Shown here piece by piece: positions 44,338-53,013 of a stretch of DNA of 64,000 nucleotides. The first letter of the stretch is position 1. The number at the start of each line of letters is the position of its first letter. The position numbers were made by a program, and so were the translations under genes. The DNA comes from UBA5158 sp963692955 (lineage in GTDB: Bacteria > Pseudomonadota > Gammaproteobacteria > DSM-16500). Under the pieces are notes generated by a model. That model was not told the origin of the DNA, made no database searches, and worked only from the letters and a program-made list of their open reading frames with translations. The stretch covers positions 1,674,001 through 1,738,000 of the forward strand of contig OY843587.1 in assembly GCA_963692955.1 (NCBI GenBank), given 5' to 3'.

Positions 44338-44889
44338 ATGCAAATTTCAGAATTTAACCGCACCAACATCAATCGGGTAAAAGACGCAAGCAAAGTGCAT
44401 TACATCGCTTGCGTGCGCGAGGCGGTGGGTGATTACTTAAATTGGTCGGCGCAAAATACCGAAGGCATACGCTTTCTCACCCGTTTTAGTCATTTTTGTC
44501 ACGGCGCTAGCGGGCAGGCGCGCGCGAATAAGTTGCTAGCGTGTACCCTTGATCTCGATAAAACATTTTATGATATTGTTGAAATGGTAGGAGAAGTATT
44601 GCTGCAATCTGGCATTGCCCAACATTCTTTAAAACGCTATCTTTACCAAGCTTTTACTAAGACTGAGGTTATCAATCACACTCCTAAAATAACCGACGGC
44701 GATTTTTTTAAACTTTCGCAAACTAATCTCGAAACCGAATTCAATCAACATCTTTATCCCCGGCGCCACTTGGAAGAGTTTAGTTGTTTGGCATTAACCG
44801 AGGGTGTGCGCGTCGCAGCAAAACATTCTATCGAAGAGGAACTTAGCGTCAGTAGAGAAGCGTCGCTCTCGTCGCTGTTGTTGAGTTAA
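44338..44889 (+). CDS. Protein of unknown function, possible effector-like domain
   Basis: The 183-residue protein starts MQISEFNRTN; GGGAG lies seven bases before this ATG, and an earlier in-frame GTG is not supported. It is helical and soluble. The segment RFSHFCHGASGQARANKLL recalls a short His-Gly-Arg motif in C-terminal regions of Legionella proteins of unknown function, but I could not verify this. The GNAT gene starts two bases after its stop, so the two are cotranscribed. Confidence 0.6.
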   Translation: MQISEFNRTNINRVKDASKVHYIACVREAVGDYLNWSAQNTEGIRFLTRFSHFCHGASGQARANKLLACTLDLDKTFYDIVEMVGEVLLQSGIAQHSLKRYLYQAFTKTEVINHTPKITDGDFFKLSQTNLETEFNQHLYPRRHLEEFSCLALTEGVRVAAKHSIEEELSVSREASLSSLLLS

Positions 44890-44891
44890 TA

Positions 44892-45491
44892 ATGATGAAA
44901 ATAAAAATTAAAAATCTTCGTGAGTTACCACTTGAAGCCGCTGAAATTTATATACGCCAAATAGCCGCTTGGCATCACAGTGCTTGGAGCGGTATCACGG
45001 GTAAACCGCTGGCGGATGTGGAAAGAGATATTCATAAAATTTTTCGAGCGAAACAGGCTGAGTATTTTATCGCTGTGGATGAAGACACCAACGAAAGCCT
45101 AGGCACGATTGGTTTGAAGCAACGTAATATGGAAGATGAATATCCGGATTATGGTTGGGGGCCGTGGTTTTCGGGGCTGTATGTCCGCGAACAGAACCGC
45201 CACCAGCGTATTAGCGCGATGTTAGGCTTGGGTGCCGCTCAATTGGCGCTAAAAAATAAAGCCGTTAGCATTTATTATTTCACTCATAATCTTGCGCTGG
45301 CTGATTTTTATAATCAATTGCAAGGTGAAGTATTGAAGCCTTTTATGGGTCAGCAATATAAGTATTTAGGTAAACCGATTTTAGTGTATGCAGCAAAAAC
45401 TGAAAATATTGTGAAGTTATTAGAAACTTACTTAGCTAAAAATCCTGCAGTTACGCCGGTAGAATCTCAAGAATTGCGGGCTAAGTTATAA
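44892..45491 (+). CDS. GNAT-family acetyltransferase
   Basis: A 199-residue protein with a GNAT domain in about residues 30-165: YFIAVDEDTNESLGTIGLKQ, the strand and loop WFSGLYVREQNRHQRISAMLGLGAAQLA (acetyl-CoA loop RxxRxxA-like, somewhat degenerate), and LADFYNQL. The substrate is unknown. It has a C-terminal helical tail of about 35 residues. Partner gene directly upstream. Confidence 0.75.
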   Translation: MMKIKIKNLRELPLEAAEIYIRQIAAWHHSAWSGITGKPLADVERDIHKIFRAKQAEYFIAVDEDTNESLGTIGLKQRNMEDEYPDYGWGPWFSGLYVREQNRHQRISAMLGLGAAQLALKNKAVSIYYFTHNLALADFYNQLQGEVLKPFMGQQYKYLGKPILVYAAKTENIVKLLETYLAKNPAVTPVESQELRAKL

Positions 45492-45557
45492 TGTTTATCT
45501 GCCTCTCCCCGGATTTTCGTTTCCCTACAGCCGGGCTACGCTTTAACACTTATCCTC

Positions 45558-45576
45558 ACCCCGCATTGCGCGGGGT
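45558..45576. terminator. GC-rich hairpin between convergent genes
   Basis: ACCCCGC-ATTGC-GCGGGGT forms a perfect 7-bp stem between the ends of the GNAT gene and the Ala/Pro-rich gene. A second weak stem (CCCGG/CCGGG, about 45500-45535) lies just before, beside the word GGGCTACGCTT also seen near 36.4 kb. Likely a bidirectional terminator or part of a dispersed repeat. Confidence 0.55.
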
Positions 45577-45589
45577 TAGATAATCTTAA

Positions 45590-46630
45590 TCATAAAATAA
45601 ACGCTGATGGTTTAACGGGAGCTGCCTGAGGAGCAATCTGCGCACGACGGCGTGTGAATAGTCCGTGACGTGTCGTTTCCGTGCTTGGTGATCTGACCGG
45701 CGCTAGATCGGGACTTTGATTTAATAAATTTCCATAGTCACGTCGCGCTATTGGACTTGGAGCCACTGCTGCTCGCGCTCGTGCCGGAGCAACTAGACGC
45801 ACTGTAGCGGCAGCATCTGCTGGCGCTGGAGCGGGTGCGACAGCTCGCACTGGAGCAGGAACCACTACTCGCGCTCGAACCCCTTGAGCAGGAGCAGAAG
45901 CCACTGCTCGCGCTCGCACGGGAGCCCGACGAGCCATTGCTGGCGCTGGAGCAAGAACCAATTGATGCGCTGGAGCGGGAGCCACTGGTTGAGCTAATTG
46001 ATTCGCTTGTCGGTGAGCTTTATAAGCGTTATGCACAGAAATTCCAACACCCAGAACTGCCGCGCCGAGGCCAAGCCAAGCAAAAATGGGTTGTGCCGCT
46101 AACATGACTAAGCCAACCGCCACTGTGCTAAGCGCTAATATAAACGCGCCTTTCAGATGCCCGACCATAGTTCTGCGATAACGTGTTTTTCTGGCGTTAT
46201 CGATGCCCGGTACGTTTGATTTACCTAAGAAATAAGCCGCCGTGCCGAGATGGAATAATGCTTTAGCTCCCAATACCGCGGTAAAGATGATAGGCGATGC
46301 CAAAGCAAAAACCGTACTCGCTAATATACTGCCCGCTATACCGCCCCCGACCGCAGTCGCAATAGCTAAAGTGCTGACTAGTTCAACGATGGTTTTGACG
46401 ACGATGCCGCGGTTGTAGTTTTCTAATTGTGCCTGTCTGAATGCGAAACCTAGTCTTATAAAAGAAAGACCTGCAGCCAAAGGAAATAAAATAAAGTGGC
46501 CTAACCCATCCAACCAATTTAGCATTCCTTCATTGGTAAACATGGAAAAAATCGTCCCAATCACGCCACTATCCACTGCTGCGACGACCTGGTCATTTCT
46601 ATGATTTACAACAGCTTGTCTGATATTCAT
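45590..46630 (-). CDS. Membrane protein with long Ala/Pro/Arg low-complexity tail
   Basis: A 346-residue protein. Residues 30-215 contain four to five hydrophobic segments (FILFPLAAGLSFIRLGFAF, IVELVSTLAIATAVGGGIAG, TVFALASPIIFTAVLGAKAL, AFILALSTVAVGLVMLAAQP, IFAWLGLGAAVLGVGI). Residues about 225-300 are an Ala/Pro/Arg/Val-rich imperfect repeat (APAPAMARRAPVRARAV), reflected in GC-rich DNA repeats. The family is unknown. AGAGGT precedes the ATG. Divergent from the LysR gene, with a shared operator between, so probably a LysR target. Confidence 0.6.
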   Translation of the reverse strand: MNIRQAVVNHRNDQVVAAVDSGVIGTIFSMFTNEGMLNWLDGLGHFILFPLAAGLSFIRLGFAFRQAQLENYNRGIVVKTIVELVSTLAIATAVGGGIAGSILASTVFALASPIIFTAVLGAKALFHLGTAAYFLGKSNVPGIDNARKTRYRRTMVGHLKGAFILALSTVAVGLVMLAAQPIFAWLGLGAAVLGVGISVHNAYKAHRQANQLAQPVAPAPAHQLVLAPAPAMARRAPVRARAVASAPAQGVRARVVVPAPVRAVAPAPAPADAAATVRLVAPARARAAVAPSPIARRDYGNLLNQSPDLAPVRSPSTETTRHGLFTRRRAQIAPQAAPVKPSAFIL

Positions 46631-46698
46631 GACGCTTTACCTCTGTAAGTGAAAGTATTATACACAAAATTATGCATGTGGTCATTTTATTTCTATTC

Positions 46699-46739
46699 GA
46701 AATAGTTTACAATATACTCAATTAGCAATAGACTATTTC
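46699..46739. promoter_or_regulatory. Inverted repeat operator of the LysR regulator
   Basis: GAAATAGT (46699-46706) and its exact reverse complement ACTATTTC (46732-46739) flank a 25-base AT-rich spacer in the divergent gap. LysR proteins typically bind such dyads in the gap they share with a divergent target. It overlaps the likely promoters of both genes. Confidence 0.6.
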
Positions 46740-46766
46740 ACTTTCAGCAATAATGAGGTAAACGAC

Positions 46767-47654
46767 ATGTTAGAAGATATCAACGTATTCAGCGTCATTG
46801 CCAAGCACCAGAGCTTTTCCAAGGCAGCCCGGGAATTGGAGTTATCGACGCCGGTGGTGACCCGCCGCTTAGCGCGATTAGAAAAATTACTGGGAACGCG
46901 CTTACTCAATAGGACGACGCGTAACGTCACCTTGACCGAAGCCGGGTCGTTATTTTATTTGGAAGTTAACGATATTTTAGCAGCGTTGGAAGCGACGAAA
47001 GAGTCGGTGATTTCGTTAACGCGTAAAGTAACGGGCACCTTGAAAGTCGGCCTGCCCTACGCCTTCAATCAATGCTATGTTTCAAAATCCTTAAATAATT
47101 TTCTCGCGCAATATCCCGCGTTAAAAATCCAAATTGAAAGCGGCAGTTATTTATTAGGTTTATTGAATAGCGGTTTTGACTTAGTAATTCATTGCGGAAA
47201 TTTACCCGATTCGAATTACTATTTTAAAAAGCTTGGCAAAATGAAAAGAATAATTTGCGCGGCGCCTTCTTATCTGGAAGCATTCGGCACGCCACAAACG
47301 CCAGAAGATTTACTCTTACATAATTGTTTGGGCAGCGACAACAGTTCTTCCACGCCAAACTTGTGGACGTTCCAAGAAAATGGCAAAGATAAAGAAATTC
47401 TAGTGAATGGCAATGTCAGCAGCACGAACGGATTTGATTTGCGAACCTTAGCCGTTAACGGCGTGGGAATCGTTTACATAGCGCATTACATCGCTAGCAA
47501 TGAAATCGACAGCGGTAGATTGATTCCAGTCTTGGAAAATCATCAAAAATATTTGGATGTCTACGCGGTCTACCCGTCAGCGAAATTTTTAAGTAAAAAA
47601 ACGCAGTTATTTTTAGATTTCGTCACTGACTTAATTAAACCGTTGCTAGTGTGA
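46767..47654 (+). CDS. LysR-family transcriptional regulator
   Basis: A 295-residue LysR regulator. N-terminal winged helix-turn-helix (1-60): FSVIAKHQSFSKAARELELSTPVVTRRLARLEKLLGTRLLNRTTR. Residues 90-290 are the substrate-binding-like co-inducer domain (GTLKVGLPYAFNQCYV, DLVIHCGNLPDSNYY, GVGIVYIAHYIA). GAGGT precedes the ATG. It is closest in layout to the DsdC/CrgA-type LysR group with unknown ligands. Convergent with the second patatin gene, their stops being adjacent. Confidence 0.92.
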   Translation: MLEDINVFSVIAKHQSFSKAARELELSTPVVTRRLARLEKLLGTRLLNRTTRNVTLTEAGSLFYLEVNDILAALEATKESVISLTRKVTGTLKVGLPYAFNQCYVSKSLNNFLAQYPALKIQIESGSYLLGLLNSGFDLVIHCGNLPDSNYYFKKLGKMKRIICAAPSYLEAFGTPQTPEDLLLHNCLGSDNSSSTPNLWTFQENGKDKEILVNGNVSSTNGFDLRTLAVNGVGIVYIAHYIASNEIDSGRLIPVLENHQKYLDVYAVYPSAKFLSKKTQLFLDFVTDLIKPLLV

Positions 47655-48785
47655 TTAGGTCAAAGCGGGCCTTAAACTCCGCGGCTGTTGACTTGGTGTG
47701 GTCGGCACATTCGGCTTTGCCGGTGGGAACAGCGTATTGACCGCAGTCGTCACCGTGTAAACCTTGGCGGGTTTGCCGGCAAAAAAAGCTTTTACCGCAT
47801 CCAAGCCGCATTTTTCTAACGCCGTTTTCTGCGCCGCGGTGATATCAAAATTGATCGCGGATATACCCAAACTATCGATCAGCACAGTACGCGCCACGTC
47901 ATGCTCGCGGTTAAAGAGATACATTTGCGGGCCAAACACCGCGCCGTTTACCAAGCCATAAATAATTTTTTCAAATTGATGATGGGTGATAGGCTTGACA
48001 TCTTGTTTATGATCTTCTAAAGCACGCACGACTTGATTCGAATAAACGACGAAAGCCAATGTTTCAGGATTGTGAATGTATTCATTTAACGTTTTTTCAT
48101 CATTTTTTTCATCGAACGCATAAGAGTCGATATATTTTTTCTTATCAAAAATCCTGACCGGCAAATCATCGACATAACCCCCGTCGACGTGGACACAGCC
48201 ATCGCTGTCTTCGACCCACTCGCCCGGCGATTTTTCTTTGAGACAAATCATGGGAAAGGCGCCAGGTATCGCCGCGGAGGCTAAAATAGCCGTCGATATT
48301 TGCGTATGCGGCGTTAATTCCGCGGAAAATTTGTGAAGCAAACGTGATGGTTCGCCATTCACTTCGCAAATCATCGTCGTGATTACAGTTAAATCTTTAT
48401 AACCTTTCGCTTGCAATTGCCCAAACGTTATCGACGCCGTGCCAATGCTTTCTTCGAACAGATTAGCGATGACGCTGCGCAAATGGGAATTGTTAAACAA
48501 ACTTTGGTGCGCAACGATATTATGTAAATCGAGTAAGATATTTTTATCATTCGCGATATGCGCGAAATCAATCAGATTATAAAACGTTTCGACCATCGCA
48601 CTATTGCAGCGCATCGCGATCAAGAACGCCATGATCGAACCAGACGACGCACCGGCCACCCGTTGGACGTCTTTGAAAGAGCCCAATTCTTTTTCCAGTT
48701 GCTTAATCGCGCCGACGTAACCGGTGCCGGCGACGCCCACACCTCCAAAAACAAGGTTTTTTATTGGATTTCTGGCTGAAGCCAT
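47655..48785 (-). CDS. Patatin-like phospholipase (second copy)
   Basis: A 376-residue patatin covering the domain (about 8-320). Glycine-rich loop GGVGVAGTGYVG (14-25) is a variant of GGGxKG, the nucleophile elbow is GASSG (45-49, Ser47), and the catalytic Asp is Asp201 in HVDGGYVDDLPV. It hydrolyses lipid acyl esters; no signal peptide, so cytosolic or translocated. It shares little with the 680-residue patatin outside the motifs and lacks its long tail. The Pro/Thr-rich C-terminus (PPAKPNVPTTPSQQPRS) looks disordered. Confidence 0.87.
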   Translation of the reverse strand: MASARNPIKNLVFGGVGVAGTGYVGAIKQLEKELGSFKDVQRVAGASSGSIMAFLIAMRCNSAMVETFYNLIDFAHIANDKNILLDLHNIVAHQSLFNNSHLRSVIANLFEESIGTASITFGQLQAKGYKDLTVITTMICEVNGEPSRLLHKFSAELTPHTQISTAILASAAIPGAFPMICLKEKSPGEWVEDSDGCVHVDGGYVDDLPVRIFDKKKYIDSYAFDEKNDEKTLNEYIHNPETLAFVVYSNQVVRALEDHKQDVKPITHHQFEKIIYGLVNGAVFGPQMYLFNREHDVARTVLIDSLGISAINFDITAAQKTALEKCGLDAVKAFFAGKPAKVYTVTTAVNTLFPPAKPNVPTTPSQQPRSLRPALT

Positions 48786-48807
48786 GGGGGTTCCCTCGCT
48801 ATTATTT

Positions 48808-49242
48808 TTATGCTAATAATTTCGCTTTAAAATCAATTTCCACCGCGGACAATGCTTTCGAAATCGGACACGTACTCTTCGCGCGCTCAGCGATTTTTTG
48901 AAATTCTTCCTCCGCAAGATCAGATACTTTCACTTCGGTGCTTAATTCGATTTTTGAAATCGCGAAACCTTCGCCTTCCGGCCCGAAATAAACTTTCGCC
49001 GTGGAATGAATCGAATCCGGCGCGTGGCCCGCTTTCGACAAGATCGCCGATAATTGCATGGAAAAACACCCCGCGTGCGCGGCGGCGATTAATTCTTCTG
49101 GATTGGTTTCCGGACTGTTATCCGCCGTTCTACTTTTAAAACTGTAGGGGCCTGAATAAGCGTCACTGCCAAATTTCAACATGCCCGTACCTGATTGTAA
49201 ATCGCCCTTCCATTCCGCTTCTGATTGACGTACGACACCCAT
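48808..49242 (-). CDS. osmC: OsmC-type peroxiredoxin
   Basis: A 144-residue OsmC/Ohr protein reducing organic hydroperoxides in the cytosol. The two redox cysteines are Cys59 (NPEELIAAAHAGCFSMQLS) and Cys125 (AKSTCPISKALSAVEI). The YSGPYSFKSRT and NPEEL blocks favour OsmC over Ohr. Length is typical. It stands between the patatin gene (22 bases downstream) and a divergent YceI gene. Confidence 0.88.
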   Translation of the reverse strand: MGVVRQSEAEWKGDLQSGTGMLKFGSDAYSGPYSFKSRTADNSPETNPEELIAAAHAGCFSMQLSAILSKAGHAPDSIHSTAKVYFGPEGEGFAISKIELSTEVKVSDLAEEEFQKIAERAKSTCPISKALSAVEIDFKAKLLA

Positions 49243-49363
49243 GTGAAACTCCTTATTATGATGAAATTCGAAGTCCTATCTTAACACTCTTGAAACACAA
49301 GACAATCTGCCAAAATTAATGCAAGATATTCCCATTGTCATATTTATCGCAGAGGCCTTAAAA

Positions 49364-49936
49364 ATGTTAAATTCAAATTGGAAAAAATGGTTAATTGCCA
49401 TACTCATTTCATTGCCTAGCGTTACGTTCGCTGCAGTCCCCACTTGGCAAATCGTGCCGGATAAAAGCTCTCTCACTTTCACGGCGACACAAAATGGCGC
49501 GCCGACGACCGGCACGTTTAAAACTTTTTCCGGTGACATTAGTTTTGACCCTAATCAGTTAAGCATGAGTCATATCAAAATCGTGGTGGATTTAGCCTCT
49601 ATTTCTGATGCTTACAATACTTTAGCCGATACGTTAAAAACAGCGCCATGGTTTAACACGGCGGTATTTCCGCAAGCCACTTTCGTCTCCAAATCGATCA
49701 CAAAAACCGGCGCTAAAACGTTTGCCGCGCAAGGCGATTTAACGCTGCGTGATAAAACGTTACCGATCACGCTGACTTTCACGCAAACAGAATATTCCGC
49801 TACCAAAGCAGTAATGACTGGCACTACCACGATTCAACGTACGGCCTTTGGGGTGGGACAAGGTGAATGGGCGGACACTAAAGCGGTAAAAGATGCAGTG
49901 ACGGTGAATTTCACGGTGACCGCTACAGCGAAATAA
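49364..49936 (+). CDS. YceI-family periplasmic protein
   Basis: A 190-residue exported protein. The start is MLNSNWKKWL with AGAGG eight bases upstream; the signal peptide ends near VTFA-AVP. The mature part is the YceI lipocalin-like barrel (WQIVPDKSSLTFTATQNGAPTTGTF, ISFDPNQLSMSHIKIVVDLAS, GDLTLRDKTLPITLTF, TAFGVGQGEWADT). YceI proteins bind polyisoprenoid lipids in the periplasm. Followed 19 bases later by crcB. Confidence 0.88.
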   Translation: MLNSNWKKWLIAILISLPSVTFAAVPTWQIVPDKSSLTFTATQNGAPTTGTFKTFSGDISFDPNQLSMSHIKIVVDLASISDAYNTLADTLKTAPWFNTAVFPQATFVSKSITKTGAKTFAAQGDLTLRDKTLPITLTFTQTEYSATKAVMTGTTTIQRTAFGVGQGEWADTKAVKDAVTVNFTVTATAK

Positions 49937-49955
49937 TTTTGTCTAGGAGTAAGTT

Positions 49956-50333
49956 GTGTATCAATCCATGCTGATTTTAATAGGCGGCGGAATTGGCTCG
50001 CTAGCGCGCTACTGGTTATCGCTAGCCACGTATTTCTTACTCGGCAGCAATTTCCCCTACGGCACGTTAATGGTGAATGTACTCGGCTCATTCGTCATGG
50101 GTCTGTTATCGATTTTGTTCATCGAACGTTTCAATCTGCAGGCGGAATATTTGCGTGCCTTAATATTAATCGGTTTTTTAGGCGGATTTACGACGTTTTC
50201 TTCATTTTCAATCGAAACATTTAATTTATTTGAAAATGGCGAAGTCATCAAATCACTGTTAAATATTTTTTGCAGCTTTGGTTTTTGTTTATTAGCGGTA
50301 ACACTAGGCGCGATGTTAGGGAGACAATTATGA
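49956..50333 (+). CDS. crcB: Fluoride channel CrcB/FluC
   Basis: A 125-residue, four-helix inner-membrane protein that exports fluoride as a dual-topology dimer. Conserved: GGGIGSLARYW, YGTLMVNVLGSFVMG and GFLGGFTTFSSFS. The start is GTG with AGGAG six bases upstream. Coupled to the DUF190 gene by ATGA overlap. I saw no fluoride riboswitch upstream; the gene probably reads through from the YceI promoter. Confidence 0.92.
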   Translation: MYQSMLILIGGGIGSLARYWLSLATYFLLGSNFPYGTLMVNVLGSFVMGLLSILFIERFNLQAEYLRALILIGFLGGFTTFSSFSIETFNLFENGEVIKSLLNIFCSFGFCLLAVTLGAMLGRQL

Positions 50334-50635
50334 GTACTAAAATGGTGATGGTCAGAGTGTATGTGATGGAAGCGGAAAAACAATTACATCTTATTTTGAG
50401 TTATTTGCATGATGTCATTCAAGTACGCGGCGTCACTGTGTTTCGCGGCATTACCGGCTTTGGGCAATCGGGTGTGATGCATGCGTCTGGGCTACTGGAC
50501 TTATCGCTTAATTTACCGATCACGGTGGAATTTTTCGATGCGGATGATCGTATCGATAAAGTCATCACGCATTTGAATACAATTGTTGAACCCGGCCATA
50601 TTGCCAAATGGCCGATCGAAGTTAATATCAACTGA
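50330..50635 (+). CDS. DUF190 (PII-like) family protein
   Basis: A 101-residue protein (MSTKMVMVRVYVMEAEKQ) of the DUF190 family, which has a PII-like fold and usually sits beside crcB. Typical blocks are YLHDVIQVRGVTVFRGITGFGQSG and LPITVEFFDADDRIDKV. Start codon and crcB stop overlap (ATGA), confirming the start. It presumably modulates the fluoride channel; the mechanism is not established to my knowledge. Confidence 0.88.
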   Translation: MSTKMVMVRVYVMEAEKQLHLILSYLHDVIQVRGVTVFRGITGFGQSGVMHASGLLDLSLNLPITVEFFDADDRIDKVITHLNTIVEPGHIAKWPIEVNIN

Positions 50636-50670
50636 AGTCAATATTAACTAAGGCCCGCGCATGGTCGTGC

Positions 50671-51672
50671 TTACTTAAATAATGCTCGCGTCACATTATC
50701 CGCAGCTTGTTTATCTTCACCTAAACTGGTTTTAATCGGTGAAGGCCGCTTTGGCGATCGCTTTGGCGACGTGTTTGGTGAGGCTGGCGGCAGCGCTTTC
50801 AACAGCAAATTCAAATCATCAAACGCATTGCCTTTTTCTGGAATAAGAAGATTCAACGGTTCCATTGCAGCTAACTCAATTTTACCCAACATAATTGGAG
50901 ACGTAGGTGAAGCACTTTCTGAAAATGATGAGCTCGACGTCGTGCGCAGCGCGCCTAGCGAGCTGCTCGACATAATTGAATCCGTAGAAGCGGCAGAACT
51001 AGCGCGTGTTAGAGTCATCAGAGCTTGCGCTGAAGAGCCAAACACGGGTGACGGTGATGGGGAGCTAGGATCCAATCTTCTGCTGTTGACGCTAGGTGTG
51101 CGCGGTGTGCCGGAGACTGAACGCATAGAGCCACAAAAGCCGATAATATCCTTGCCTTCAAAACTAAATTGTTTTCTCGCCTTATCCCGGTCGATATTTA
51201 ACAGCTCTAGTTGCGGAGAAACATCGGTACCGCCACCGCCCGTCGTGTAAATACGCACGGGGATGTCAGCCGTGGTATCGACCCTAGTTAACTCTTCGGC
51301 AGATTTTACAAATTTATATTTTTTTATGGAAACACTACCATCGGCCTCTTTGCACTCAGCGGCGGGCAAATTTTCGATATTCTCGACTAGCTTATGCAAT
51401 GGACTCACGTTTAAACCGGAATAGCCTAAATTAAAATCCGCCATGATCGTCACTAATGGCAAGCTGCCGTGTTCGTTTTGTTTTTGTTGCAGCATAGCTA
51501 CCACCGCTTGCAGCGACGCGCCTCTGCTCGTACTAATGGGAGAACCTTCCACTTCTTCGACGGGAATAAAACTACCTTGTTGTTCGGCGATCGACGACGC
51601 TATTTTTGTTAATAAATTCTGGCGTGAATTGTGTACGGCGGAAATCACTAACTGAGTAATTTTCTCTGGCAT
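50671..51672 (-). CDS. Ser/Pro-rich protein of unknown function
   Basis: A 333-residue protein. The first 175 residues look globular (ITQLVISAVHNSRQNLLTKI, LPLVTIMADFNLGY, IPVRIYTTGGGGTDVSPQL) with no family I recognise. The rest is low-complexity, rich in Ser, Thr and Pro (SPSPSPVFGSS, TTSSSSFSESASPTSP). It holds TSPKRSPKRPSPIK near the end, resembling histone H1-type SPK/R repeats and an NLS. Unusual for a bacterial protein; effector candidate by inference. Confidence 0.6.
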   Translation of the reverse strand: MPEKITQLVISAVHNSRQNLLTKIASSIAEQQGSFIPVEEVEGSPISTSRGASLQAVVAMLQQKQNEHGSLPLVTIMADFNLGYSGLNVSPLHKLVENIENLPAAECKEADGSVSIKKYKFVKSAEELTRVDTTADIPVRIYTTGGGGTDVSPQLELLNIDRDKARKQFSFEGKDIIGFCGSMRSVSGTPRTPSVNSRRLDPSSPSPSPVFGSSAQALMTLTRASSAASTDSIMSSSSLGALRTTSSSSFSESASPTSPIMLGKIELAAMEPLNLLIPEKGNAFDDLNLLLKALPPASPNTSPKRSPKRPSPIKTSLGEDKQAADNVTRALFK

Positions 51673-51873
51673 TGGGGTGACCTCTCGTTAAGACCTGATT
51701 AAAAATGAGCATTATTAGCATCTTATTTTTTATTATGACCATATATTACCGCAGATTAGATTAATGTATTCTTAAGAACCCAAAAAAAATGCCATAATAC
51801 TCAATAGACTAATCAATTATTGAACATTTACCGGTTTAGCGAGTGTAATGTCACGAATTTAGGAGCATGCAAC

Positions 51874-52770
51874 ATGAAGCAAGTGGAAGACCAGAGTTCT
51901 TCAAAAGCCCACACCATTTCCAGAATATTTAATTATGTGGGCGGCACATTAATTTTCTTTGGCCTACTATATTTGCTGTTTAACAATCTCTTTTTGTTAG
52001 CGACCGCGAGCCGCGTGCTGGTGACGTTAGGCTTGGCAGTCTGGTCGTTGGCCATCGCTGTCTCTCTGTCTAAGCAAGAAAAAGCCGAAGCCACCAGTGC
52101 CGTGTTTTATACGATTGGGGGTTTGTTATTACCGGTGGGCTTAGGTGTCACGCTGCGCGCGCTGCGAGTGGATTATCCTTACGACCTCGATAATATTATT
52201 GTGACCGGCATTAGTTTTGCGGTATTCACGCTGTTGCAATTGCGTTTTCCGCGCGAAATTTTATTATTATTTTGTCTGTTCTTCGGGTCTTCTTTTTTTA
52301 TCGCGTGCACGAATTATATTAATCTGGCGATGTTTGGTTTAGACGTTAGCGCACTGTTAGATTATCAATTCTTAGTGTTAGGCGTATTTTATCTGTTACT
52401 GGGTTATGGCGCGTCGCTGCAACACAACCGTTTAACGGGTTTATTATATTTCATCGGCGCTTTACTGGTGCTCATCGCTGCGTTTCAACTCGGTGGATTT
52501 TTATTTGAAGATTACTCAATTTTTATGTGGGAAATCATCGCGCCGATTTTAGTATTACTGAGTTTCGCCTTGTCCATCCCCTTGAAAAGCAACTCACTAC
52601 TCTTTTTAGCGGGCGTATTTTTGATTATTTATATCGTCAATATTACGCGAAAATTTGCGTATCTATTTGGGGCGGTGGAATGGCCGATATTGCTGATCGT
52701 AGCAGGGCTCGCGTTGATGCTGATCGGTTATCTGTTTGTGTTATTTCACAAGAACCCTCCCAAGCAATAA
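51874..52770 (+). CDS. Multi-pass membrane protein (DUF2157-like)
   Basis: A 298-residue inner-membrane protein with eight to ten hydrophobic helices after a short polar N-terminus (MKQVEDQSSSKAHTIS). Start chosen because AGGAG lies eight bases before this ATG. Helices include YVGGTLIFFGLLYLLF, VLVTLGLAVWSLAIAV and GLLYFIGALLVLIAAFQLG. Layout resembles DUF2157/DUF4401-type membrane proteins of unknown function. A strong terminator follows. Confidence 0.65.
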   Translation: MKQVEDQSSSKAHTISRIFNYVGGTLIFFGLLYLLFNNLFLLATASRVLVTLGLAVWSLAIAVSLSKQEKAEATSAVFYTIGGLLLPVGLGVTLRALRVDYPYDLDNIIVTGISFAVFTLLQLRFPREILLLFCLFFGSSFFIACTNYINLAMFGLDVSALLDYQFLVLGVFYLLLGYGASLQHNRLTGLLYFIGALLVLIAAFQLGGFLFEDYSIFMWEIIAPILVLLSFALSIPLKSNSLLFLAGVFLIIYIVNITRKFAYLFGAVEWPILLIVAGLALMLIGYLFVLFHKNPPKQ

Positions 52771-52789
52771 AACTGTAAAACCGTACACA

Positions 52790-52825
52790 AAACGCTTGTT
52801 TTCTGCGGAAAATAGGCGTTTTTTT
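52790..52825 (+). terminator. Rho-independent terminator
   Basis: AAACGC...TTTTC-TGCG-GAAAA...GCGTTT forms a two-part stem followed by a run of T to 52825. It starts about 20 bases after the stop of the membrane-protein gene and insulates it from the adhesin gene. Confidence 0.85.
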
Positions 52826-53013
52826 CATTGTAAGCTGTTGATTATTCCCTCGCCTTAAAAGCCTAAAATTTTCCTCTTAACCTCTTCATTTTTCATCACT
52901 ATTTTTGAACATTTATTTGATTTTTTGCGTCTATTTTCCAGCAATTTTTAGAAAATGTCCTAAACTTATACTATATATTCAGAAAGTTTAATGTTCTGAT
53001 ATTAGGAGTGGCA

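Noticed and set aside
45835..46107. Plus-strand frame rich in Leu/Glu (EQEPLLALEPLEQ...)
   Set aside because: It is the complement of the Ala/Pro/Arg low-complexity tail of the membrane-protein gene, without a ribosome binding site.
49243..49363. Fluoride riboswitch ahead of the YceI-crcB genes
   Set aside because: I could not find the conserved riboswitch core in this 120-base gap or directly before crcB.
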